DNA from: Gaiella sp038230035
Lineage (GTDB): Bacteria; Actinomycetota; Thermoleophilia; Gaiellales; Gaiellaceae
Assembly: GCA_038230035.1 (NCBI GenBank)
Contig: JBBRNX010000015.1
Location: 19,884-83,883, forward strand
Direction: 5' to 3'
DNA: 64,000 nt
Part shown: piece by piece, positions 25,138 to 31,966 of the stretch
How the letters are laid out: every line of letters starts with the position of its first letter
Numbering within the stretch: position 1 is the first letter of the stretch
Notes under the pieces: generated by a model
What the model was told of the DNA's origin: nothing
Seen by the model: only the letters and a program-made list of their open reading frames with translations
The model's database searches: none
Position numbers and translations under genes: made by a program

Positions 25138-26234
25138 TGGCCGTCCACAAGGGCCGCGGCCTCGCGGCGATCGAATACCCGACCGGGATGAACCAGAACG
25201 GCGATCCGTCGCAGGCGTGGATCAAGGTGAAGCCCGACGGGCGGATCGACGTTTTCGCCGGCACGTCCGACATCGGCAATGGCTCGAAGACGATCCAGTC
25301 GCAGATCGTGGCCGAGACGATCGGTGTGCCGTACGAGTGGATCACCTACGACAACTCGAACACCGACTCCTCGCCGGTCTGCACCGGCACGTTTGCCTCG
25401 CGCGCGACCTTCGTCGCAGGGAAAGCTGCCGAGAAGGCTGCTCTCGCGGTGCGCGCGAAGATCCTCGAGATCGCCGGCAAGGAGCTGGAGATCGATCCTG
25501 CCGACCTGGAGATCGTCGACGGCGAGGTTCTCGCGAAGGGCGCGCCGCAGAAGAAGATCAGCGTCCCGGACGTGGCCGCGGCCGCGACGTGGACGTATGG
25601 CGAGCTGATCACCGGCACCGGCGCGCAGCTGAAGCCGTACGCGTCGATCGTCGAGCCGGAGACCGGGAAGGTCGATCTGTCACCGCACTCCGCGATCTCG
25701 TATGCCTCGTGCGCGGCCGAGGTGGAGGTCGACGATGAAACGGGCATCGTCACTGTGCTCCGTTTGTGGCAGTGCTACGACGTCGGCAAGTCGATCAACC
25801 CGACGCTGGTCGAGGGGCAGATCGAAGGCGGCGCGATGCAGGGTCTCGGGCTCGGGCTCCTGGAGAACTGCTACCCGTACTACCCGTCGGTCGAGCACCG
25901 CGGTGGCGAGTTCGGCTCGTATCTCGCTCCCGGGATGGAGGACATGCCGCAGATCGACACGATCATTATCGAGAACCCATCCGCCGACGGCCCGTACGGC
26001 GCCAAGGGGATCGGCGAGATGGCGAACAACGCACAGCCGCCGGCGATCGCATCGGCTGTCTTCGATGCAGTAGGCGTGTGGGTGACCGAACTGCCGATCA
26101 CACCAGAGCGCGTGCTGCGGGCGCTGGAGGCGAAGGCGGAGCCGCGCCGCAACGGCAAGCTCGTGATCTTCGACGAGGAGCTCTCGATCAACACCGTCGG
26201 GAACGGCGCGGTCAAGCTCGAGGTAGCGGTCTGA
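25137..26234 (+). CDS. Molybdenum hydroxylase Mo-cofactor subunit, C-terminal half (split large subunit)
   Basis: 365 aa, starting at TAATG on the stop of the first half. Contains the remaining Mo-binding domain: QSQIVAETIGVPYEWI, GTFASRATFVAG, LVEGQIEGGAMQGLGLGLLE, and the conserved YGAKGIGEM motif (about residues 283-291) whose Glu is the catalytic base in xanthine-oxidase family enzymes. So the active-site Glu is retained and the two halves together look catalytically complete. Substrate unknown; neighbours suggest a heteroaromatic or aromatic compound. Confidence 0.88.
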   Translation: MAVHKGRGLAAIEYPTGMNQNGDPSQAWIKVKPDGRIDVFAGTSDIGNGSKTIQSQIVAETIGVPYEWITYDNSNTDSSPVCTGTFASRATFVAGKAAEKAALAVRAKILEIAGKELEIDPADLEIVDGEVLAKGAPQKKISVPDVAAAATWTYGELITGTGAQLKPYASIVEPETGKVDLSPHSAISYASCAAEVEVDDETGIVTVLRLWQCYDVGKSINPTLVEGQIEGGAMQGLGLGLLENCYPYYPSVEHRGGEFGSYLAPGMEDMPQIDTIIIENPSADGPYGAKGIGEMANNAQPPAIASAVFDAVGVWVTELPITPERVLRALEAKAEPRRNGKLVIFDEELSINTVGNGAVKLEVAV

Positions 26235-26620
26235 CGTCTCCGTTCGGCAGCTGGAATGGCGTGGAGCCGCACCCTCTCTTCCCGGGGGTAGGGCTCCATG
26301 CCGTCGGAGGCGATCAGGTGCTGCTTTGCCACGTGACCTATGAGCCGGGGACGACCGTCCGCCGGCACAGCCACGAGGCCACGGAGCAGGTGATGTGGAT
26401 CGTCGACGGGTCGATGACGATGGCGGTCGATGACGAAACGCGTGTGTTGAAGGCCGGGGACGTTGTCGTGGTGAACCGCGGGATCGAGCACGAGCTGTTC
26501 TCGGCCGACGGCGTCACGTTCGTGGAGGCGCTGGCGCCGGTGCCGCTCGACCATGTCCCAGACGCCGAGCGCGATCTCGTGCTCGGCGATCTCGCCGGCT
26601 CGCTCCACGTCGAGCGCTGA
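26231..26620 (+). CDS. Cupin-domain protein, last gene of the Mo hydroxylase operon
   Basis: 129 aa if translation starts at CTG 26231, which overlaps the preceding stop as CTGA and has GAGG 7 nt upstream. No ATG exists near the start; a GTG at 26261 would give 119 aa but has no clear ribosome-binding site. Cupin motifs: RRHSHEATEQVMWIVDGSMT (about 41-60; His, His, Glu) and VVVNRGIEHELFSADG (His about 87). Such small cupins in degradation operons are of unknown or auxiliary function. Confidence 0.75.
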   Translation: MTSPFGSWNGVEPHPLFPGVGLHAVGGDQVLLCHVTYEPGTTVRRHSHEATEQVMWIVDGSMTMAVDDETRVLKAGDVVVVNRGIEHELFSADGVTFVEALAPVPLDHVPDAERDLVLGDLAGSLHVER

Positions 26621-26629
26621 CACGGCGTG

Positions 26630-27014
26630 GCGACCGGTTGGGCTCGTCCACGGCGCCTGGTGCTGGGGCCAGGCGTCCTCGTCACCTTCCTCGCCGGTGA
26701 GAACGCGGAAGCCGCGTCGCGACTCGACCCGGCCGCGCGCCAAACGGCCGTCCTCGACGGCTAGCTATGTCGGCGCTGAGGCCCGCGAGGCGACAGACTA
26801 TCGTCGAGCTCGAATGGTCAGCGGAGGAGCGGATGCGCGCCGCCTATGCCGCGACCTTCGTCGGCGGGCTATGCGCTTCGGCGAGGATCTGCGTCGTCCG
26901 ATCGGCCCGATTCACTGGGCCTGCGCGGACATCGCGGGCGTGGGCTACATGCACATGGAGGGCGCCATTCGCTCCGGTGAAGCCGCTGCCGCCACAGTTC
27001 TCGCCCGTCTTTGA
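26630..27014 (+). pseudogene. Relics of a flavin amine oxidase C-terminus and of an alpha/beta hydrolase start
   Basis: No intact gene is present. At about 26636-26680 one frame reads RPVGLVHGAWCWGQ, like the oxyanion-loop start of an alpha/beta hydrolase. From about 26680 pieces of a flavin monoamine oxidase C-terminus follow in changing frames: FLAGENAEAASRLDPAARQT, then an in-frame stop, VELEWSAEERMRAAYAAT, and finally GEDLRRPIGPIHWACADIAG with GYMHMEGAIRSGEAAAATVL ending at TGA 27012-27014. At least three frameshifts are needed to join them. The flavin-binding C-terminal helix pattern GYM-x2-A-x-RSGE is clear. Confidence 0.65.
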
Positions 27015-27034
27015 CACCGCGAAAGGAGATCGAG

Positions 27035-27247
27035 ATGCCACTGATCGAGGTCAAGCTGTTCGACTACCGCCTGACACCGGAGGTGAGCGCTGCGCTGATC
27101 GAGAAGCTCACGGATGCCCTCTGTGACGCCGTTCATCCGGGGCTGCGCGACCACACATGGGTCATCGTCGAGGGGCATAACCCGAAGAACTGGGGCGTCG
27201 GCGGCAAACCGTGGCCCGTCGACCAGATGCCTCCAGGACCCGCCTAG
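27035..27247 (+). CDS. 4-oxalocrotonate tautomerase family protein (second paralogue)
   Basis: 70 aa from ATG 27035 with AAAGGAG at 27023-27029. Pro follows the initiator Met (PLIEVKLFDYRL), so the catalytic N-terminal Pro is preserved. The block WVIVEGHNPKNWGVGGKPW parallels the first paralogue at 22191 (VEGVSPKNWGIAG), with a longer C-terminus. It sits behind the amine-oxidase relic, so its partner enzyme may have been lost. The stop is on a CTAG shared with the converging VOC gene. Confidence 0.85.
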   Translation: MPLIEVKLFDYRLTPEVSAALIEKLTDALCDAVHPGLRDHTWVIVEGHNPKNWGVGGKPWPVDQMPPGPA

Positions 27248-27681
27248 CGTATTGGCGTCCGTTCGGCGGCGTTGCTCTGGTCGGCGCCTGTGCGCTCGAA
27301 CAGCTCGACGAGGTGACCGTCGGGGTCCTTGACGTAGAACTGCACGACACCGTCGCCGCGTTCTAGTGGTCCCGCAAAGACGTCGATCCCGACGGACTCG
27401 AGTCGTGCTCGCTCCGCCTCGAGATCGTCGACCTCGATCGCCAGATGGACCGCGAGACCCGCTTGCGCGCCTAGCCCCGGACCCTTCCAACCTGGCTCGG
27501 ACGTCGTGTCTCCGGCGACGATCAGGTGGATCTCCTGACCGCCTGCCCGAAACCAGGCCCCGGCGAATGCGAAGTTCGGCGGTCGCTGTAGCTCCTCCAT
27601 TCCGATCTGCTCGGCGTAGAAACGCTTCGAGGAGTCGAGATCCGAGACGACGAGCGCGACGTGTTGGATCCCGATCAGCAC
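27244..27681 (-). CDS. VOC (glyoxalase/bleomycin resistance) family protein
   Basis: 145 aa with a GTG start at 27681 (LIGIQHVALVVSDLDSSKRF). Two beta-alpha-beta-beta-beta modules are seen: the first from GIQHVALVVSDLD to HLIVAGD, the second from GLAVHLAIEVDDLEAERARL to VVQFYVKDPDGHLVELFE. The metal-ligand positions His8, His54-like and the C-terminal Glu are kept. Lyase, isomerase or dioxygenase activity is possible. It stands alone between the tautomerase (shared CTAG stop) and the diol dehydratase operon. Confidence 0.85.
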   Translation of the reverse strand: MLIGIQHVALVVSDLDSSKRFYAEQIGMEELQRPPNFAFAGAWFRAGGQEIHLIVAGDTTSEPGWKGPGLGAQAGLAVHLAIEVDDLEAERARLESVGIDVFAGPLERGDGVVQFYVKDPDGHLVELFERTGADQSNAAERTPIR

Positions 27682-27704
27682 CGCTTGCCGAGCATACGGC
27701 TTGG

Positions 27705-29954
27705 TCAGCTCGAGTGACAGACGGGTGTTGCGCGGAGCTCGAGCTCGAGCGCAGGCGCATCGGGCTCGACGGCCTTCGTCTCGCGTGAGTGCAGGAGCAT
27801 CGTGCGCACGATCAGCTTGGCCCGCGCGAAGTTGTCGAGCTCGGTCGGAACGGGGCCGACCCGCTGACCGAGCGCGTAGCCGGCCGCGTTCCGGCCCATC
27901 GCCCGGTACGACTCGAGTGAGTAGAGCGGCGACATGCCGAACAGCTCGAGGTTGTCGAGCGGCTGGAGATCCGCACGGTGAATCACCGCTGTGCCCTTGG
28001 ATTGGATGCCGAGCGCGACGGCCGAGCCCGACAGCTGCGCGCCGTCGTGCGCGATGAACGCGACGTCTGCCACACGCCGTACCCGGACAATGCGCGGGGA
28101 GCCACCTGCTTCGCGGACTCCCTCGACGATCGCGGCGAGAACGTCGCCATGGTCGAGGCCGGCAATCGTCTCGCGAATCTCGTCGGCGAAGGCGGGGCCT
28201 ACGGCGATCACGACCTCCGCGGGATCGTCGCCTCGGGTCGCCTCGACGGTGTCCAAGGTCGGAGAGGCCGTCTCATCGATGGCGGTGCCGAGTCGTGACG
28301 CGTCGACGACGTACGGCAGAGCCTGCAGCAGCTCCCAGCGCGCCCCCTCTAACCGGTAGCCGGTCCCGGGTCCGAGATAGGCGTTCGGATCGTTGACAGC
28401 GGAGTGGACGAGCCCGTCGCGGTCGATGACCGCGGCGGTTTGTAGATAGTCCGCGCACACCCGCTGCCTCTGCATCGCGACGATCGCCTCAGCGACGTCC
28501 ACGAAACCGCGCCGATCGAGGGCGAGAGCCACATCGAGGCCGGACACCTTCCGCGCGAGCGCATTGTCGGCAGCCTCCACGTCGGCGGCCCGATCGCGAT
28601 CTGGCATGTCGTTCGAGTCGTAGCCGAAGGTCGCTGCGTTGACCTCTTCCGCGGTGACCGGCGGCAGGCCGAGCTCCTCGAAGACGGCTTGGATTGCGCG
28701 CGCTGCCTTTGCGCGGATCCGCGTCACTTCGTCCTCGTCCACCGGCTCGATGCCGCCGTCGACCTGCCAGTCGCGCTGCATGGTGAGCCACTCGTCGAGG
28801 TCGTCGGCGTCGTAGTTGCCGCCGCCGAATGTGTTGTCGTGTCGCGGCATGACGGAGTAACCGGACGTGACGAAGTCGGTTCCAGGGAGGAACTGCCCCA
28901 TGAGTTTTGCGGTCTTGCGGATCGCGGAATGCGAGGCGATCGCGTCGTTGCCGGACGCAACTTCGAGGTCGAGCCAGGCTGCGATCATGTTCTCGGCCAG
29001 AATCGCGCGCGAGCCGCCCGGCAGAGAAAGCACCAGAGCGACGCACGAGATGGAGCCGTTCTGGATGCCTTGTGATCCAGCAGCCCTGACCACCGCGATG
29101 CAGCGGGCTTCGAGATAGAGCATCGACATGCCCTGCGCGTACCCCATCAAGGCCTCCGACCCTGTGCCGGAGGTGAAGCGCACCTTGACGCCCCGGGAGG
29201 CGTAGGCGGCTCCCAGGAACGACTTCGACCACGGGGTGTCGTCGCCGTCGACGAAGACGGGCTCGGTCCCGTACACCGAGAGCGTCTCGGCGTAGGTTAC
29301 GAGGCCGTTGATCGCGAGCTCGAGATTGCGACGTTCTTCGACCGCGCACTGCGTCATCACTCCAGGCCGCCCGGTCTGGGATCCGACGAGCAGGGCGATC
29401 GCGTTGAGCGGCGCGTAGCGGGCGACGCCGACGGTTGTCTCCAGCTCGGCAAACCCACGCGCAGCGGCCTCGGCCGCGTCGGCTGCGAGCAGCGCAGGGC
29501 TTTCCTTCAGGTTCGTGACGTGTGCCTGGTTGCCGGGAGCACGGCGCGCGCGCAGTTTCTTCAGCGCGAACATCAGCTCCACCGGGTCGAGCATCCCGGC
29601 GACCCGCGCGAGTTTGGCGGGTGTCAGCCCGCGCGCGAGGCGAACGAGTTCGCCCCGAGGGACGTCGACGTCGACGAGCATGCGCGCGATCGTCTCGTCC
29701 GGGAGAGGCATCGCTTCGGCCCCAATGTCGAGATCGAGCCCGTGCGCGACGACGAACCGGTCGATGACGTCGAACTCCGCTCTCGCCCTGCCGTCCAGGC
29801 GCGTCACGACGCCGTCCTCGATCACAAGCTCTGGCGCGGGATCGCTCGGCCCGTTGGCGGCTACCAGCCCGAGGTCCGGCATGGGCGAGATGAGCATCTC
29901 CTGACGCAGCTCCCGTTCTGCACGCGACGCGAAGCGGCGGTTCCCGTCGGTCAC
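27705..29954 (-). CDS. Coenzyme B12-dependent diol/glycerol dehydratase, fused large and medium subunits
   Basis: 749 aa with a GTG start at 29954. Residues 1-555 match the large subunit (PduC/DhaB): TSGTGSEALMGYAQGMSMLY, GSQGIQNGSISC, GTDFVTSGYSVMPRHDNTFG and LPPVTAEEVNAATFG. Residues about 590-749 match the medium subunit (PduD), with VVIAVGPAFADEI and SPLYSLESYRAMGRNAAGYA. The enzyme converts 1,2-diols or glycerol to aldehydes by adenosylcobalamin radical chemistry. The small subunit gene precedes it with a 4-bp overlap. No reactivating factor (PduG/H) or microcompartment gene is in the window. Confidence 0.92.
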   Translation of the reverse strand: MTDGNRRFASRAERELRQEMLISPMPDLGLVAANGPSDPAPELVIEDGVVTRLDGRARAEFDVIDRFVVAHGLDLDIGAEAMPLPDETIARMLVDVDVPRGELVRLARGLTPAKLARVAGMLDPVELMFALKKLRARRAPGNQAHVTNLKESPALLAADAAEAAARGFAELETTVGVARYAPLNAIALLVGSQTGRPGVMTQCAVEERRNLELAINGLVTYAETLSVYGTEPVFVDGDDTPWSKSFLGAAYASRGVKVRFTSGTGSEALMGYAQGMSMLYLEARCIAVVRAAGSQGIQNGSISCVALVLSLPGGSRAILAENMIAAWLDLEVASGNDAIASHSAIRKTAKLMGQFLPGTDFVTSGYSVMPRHDNTFGGGNYDADDLDEWLTMQRDWQVDGGIEPVDEDEVTRIRAKAARAIQAVFEELGLPPVTAEEVNAATFGYDSNDMPDRDRAADVEAADNALARKVSGLDVALALDRRGFVDVAEAIVAMQRQRVCADYLQTAAVIDRDGLVHSAVNDPNAYLGPGTGYRLEGARWELLQALPYVVDASRLGTAIDETASPTLDTVEATRGDDPAEVVIAVGPAFADEIRETIAGLDHGDVLAAIVEGVREAGGSPRIVRVRRVADVAFIAHDGAQLSGSAVALGIQSKGTAVIHRADLQPLDNLELFGMSPLYSLESYRAMGRNAAGYALGQRVGPVPTELDNFARAKLIVRTMLLHSRETKAVEPDAPALELELRATPVCHSS

Positions 29955-30388
29955 GACTCGGAACCCTCGGGTCGGCGCAACAGGCCGCGCTCGACGTACG
30001 CGACGGCGGCGTTGCGGATGAAGGTCGCTGTTTGCAGCGCCCCGTATGTCTCGAGCCGAGTCGCCCAGCTGTCGAGCTCTGTGACGCTCGAACGCCCGGG
30101 GCGCAAGGCTGTGTAGATCTCGAGCAATTCGCTGTCGGGGACACTCGCCAGCTCGGCTGCGCGTTCCAGGTTGTCTGCCAGCGGATCGCGGCCCGCCGCG
30201 CGTGCGACGCCAGCCTGATAACGCAGTGTGTCGGGCGTCGCCCGGATGTCTGCAGCGACGACCGTCCCGGCTCGGGCGCCGTCGAGCGTCACATCGTCGA
30301 GAGGCATGCCGGACGGTGTCGAGACGAGGTCGGGCCGCCGCGAGCCGAGCGGGTAGTCCGTCTGCGGATCAAACGCGCGCCTGCGCAT
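29951..30388 (-). CDS. Diol/glycerol dehydratase small subunit
   Basis: 145 aa, PduE/DhaB3-like (usual 140-175). Diagnostic blocks: MPLDDVTLDGARAG (about 28-41), ATPDTLRYQAGVARAAGRDP (about 50-69), ELLEIYTALRPGRSS (about 86-100) and FIRNAAVAYVERGLL near the end. First gene of a two-gene minus-strand operon with the fused large/medium subunit. The ATG at 30388 is divergent from an SDR gene; the intergenic space is only about 28 bp. Confidence 0.9.
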   Translation of the reverse strand: MRRRAFDPQTDYPLGSRRPDLVSTPSGMPLDDVTLDGARAGTVVAADIRATPDTLRYQAGVARAAGRDPLADNLERAAELASVPDSELLEIYTALRPGRSSVTELDSWATRLETYGALQTATFIRNAAVAYVERGLLRRPEGSES

Positions 30389-30400
30389 GACGTTCCAATT

Positions 30401-30406
30401 TATAGT
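30401..30406 (+). promoter_or_regulatory. Candidate -10 element TATAGT for the SDR-FAH pair
   Basis: TATAGT stands in a short AT-rich patch between the divergent dehydratase and SDR genes, 11 bp before the SDR GTG start. The spacing would give a leaderless or near-leaderless transcript, common in actinobacteria. The motif CGATCATCGATT (30425-30436) overlaps the first codons. Confidence 0.35.
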
Positions 30407-30416
30407 CTCCAGCGCT

Positions 30417-31142
30417 GTGGGAAACGATCATCGATTTTCCTCGCGAACTGCGCTCGTCACCGGTGCTGCGAGCGGCATCGGTGCGGCGACGGCGCGACGA
30501 CTGCTCGCCGAGGGCGCACAGGTCGCCGTTCTCGACCTCGTGGGCGGAGCACCAGAGGGTGCGCTCGGGCTCAGGGGAGACGTCTCCAAGTCGGCGGACG
30601 TCGTCGCCGCCGTCGATCGTGCGGAAGCCGAGCTCGGACCGGTGGACATCCTCGTGTGTGCCGCCGGAGTCGGCGGTCTCTCGTTGCGCACGCAGGACGT
30701 ATCGGACGAGGAGTGGCGTCGGGTGCTGGCGATCAACTGCGACGGCGTGTTCTGGTGCAACCGAGCACTCGCACCGCGGATGGCGAAGCGGGGCTACGGC
30801 CGCATCGTCAACGTGGCGTCGATCGCGGGCAAGGAGGGCAACCCGATGGCGACGGCCTACTCCGCGTCGAAGGCAGCGGTCATCGCCATGACGAAGGCGA
30901 TCGGCAAGGACTTCGCGCGAACCGGGGTCGCCGTCAACTGCATCGCGCCGGCGGTGATCGAGACGCCGATGATCGACGACCTGTCCGAAGAGCACCTCGG
31001 CTACATGGTGGAGCGGATCCCCATGGGCCGCATCGGCGCGCCGAGCGAGGTCGCGGCGCTGATCTGCTGGCTCGCGAGCGAGGAGTGCTCGTTCTCGACG
31101 GGCGCGACCTACGACATCTCGGGCGGCAGGGCCGTCTACTGA
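30417..31142 (+). CDS. Short-chain dehydrogenase/reductase (SDR)
   Basis: 241 aa from GTG 30417; an ATG at 30387 would overlap the divergent dehydratase start and adds no homology. Classical SDR: TGAASGIG (about residues 13-20), acidic VLDLVGG (NAD-type), Asn in INCDGVF, Ser in NVASIAG and Tyr-x3-Lys in AYSASKAAV (about 143-147), and IAPAVIETPM. It is coupled to the FAH-type dehydratase gene, which makes a sugar (aldose/pentose) or hydroxyacid dehydrogenase plausible. Confidence 0.88.
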   Translation: MGNDHRFSSRTALVTGAASGIGAATARRLLAEGAQVAVLDLVGGAPEGALGLRGDVSKSADVVAAVDRAEAELGPVDILVCAAGVGGLSLRTQDVSDEEWRRVLAINCDGVFWCNRALAPRMAKRGYGRIVNVASIAGKEGNPMATAYSASKAAVIAMTKAIGKDFARTGVAVNCIAPAVIETPMIDDLSEEHLGYMVERIPMGRIGAPSEVAALICWLASEECSFSTGATYDISGGRAVY

Positions 31143-31966
31143 GCCGGCACGTCCGCTTTCGCTCACCGGCAGGAATCCACGAAGGCACGGTTGTCTCGGG
31201 CGCTACGGGACTTTGTGTTTCAGAAACACAAGGCGATCTGAGCATTCCAGTTCTCAATGCCGACACGCTTGCTCTGCCCGAGCCGTACGAGCTGCTGATG
31301 CCCATCGAGCCGCCGGAGGTGTGGTGCGCGGGCGTGACGTACGAGCGCAGCCGCAACGCGCGCATCGAGGAGTCGGGGAGCGACGTCTATGCGCGCGTGT
31401 ACGACGCCGACCGGCCCGAGCTGTTCCTCAAGGACGCGCAGTGCCGCCGCACCGTCGGCCCCGGCCAACCGATAGGCATCCGCGCGGACTCGGCCTGGAA
31501 CGTGCCGGAGCCGGAGATGGGGCTCGTGCTCGGGGACGACCTCGACATCGTCGGCTACGTGATCGGCAACGACGTCTCGTCCCGCGACATCGAGGGAGCG
31601 AACCCGCTCTACATTCCGCAGGCCAAGGTGTTCGCCGGAGCATGTGCGCTCGGCCCCGCGGTCTACGTCCCGGACGACTGGGACGCGCCGCTCGAGCTGC
31701 GTCTGCGGATCGAGGACGAAGGTGGTTCCGAGCTGTTCTCGGGAACCGTGTCGACTGCCGCGATGAAGCGTGGCTTTGCGGATCTCGTGTCGTGGCTCGT
31801 GCGTGACAACCCGGTGCCGCCGGGCAGCGTGCTCCTCACGGGAACCGGTCTCGTGCCGCCGGACGATTTCACGCTCCTTCCAGATCACGTGGTCGAGATC
31901 CACGTCGCCGAGATCGGCACGCTCCGAAATCCGGTCGTCCGCGCCGCAGATCTACTTCACGGGTAG
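31139..31966 (+). CDS. Fumarylacetoacetase-family protein, 2-keto-3-deoxy-pentonate dehydratase-like
   Basis: 275 aa if started at CTG 31139 (CTGA overlap with the SDR stop). No ATG, GTG or TTG occurs before residue 50, although the sequence from SRHVRFRSPAGIHEG onward is family-like. Motifs PPEVWCAGVTYERSR, VYDADRPELFLKDAQCR, NVPEPEMGLVLG (metal ligands Glu-x-Glu), SRDIEGANPLYIPQAKVF and TGTGLVP resemble the 2-keto-3-deoxy-D-arabinonate dehydratase (KdaD) of Sulfolobus more than fumarylacetoacetase. It would yield 2-oxoglutarate semialdehyde from pentoses. Its 3' end overlaps ligD by 15 bp. Confidence 0.82.
   Translation: MSRHVRFRSPAGIHEGTVVSGATGLCVSETQGDLSIPVLNADTLALPEPYELLMPIEPPEVWCAGVTYERSRNARIEESGSDVYARVYDADRPELFLKDAQCRRTVGPGQPIGIRADSAWNVPEPEMGLVLGDDLDIVGYVIGNDVSSRDIEGANPLYIPQAKVFAGACALGPAVYVPDDWDAPLELRLRIEDEGGSELFSGTVSTAAMKRGFADLVSWLVRDNPVPPGSVLLTGTGLVPPDDFTLLPDHVVEIHVAEIGTLRNPVVRAADLLHG

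Noticed and set aside
30032..31140. Long N-terminal extension of the FAH-family protein
   Set aside because: It runs through the SDR gene in another frame and is Arg/Gly-rich; the family-like sequence begins only after the SDR stop.
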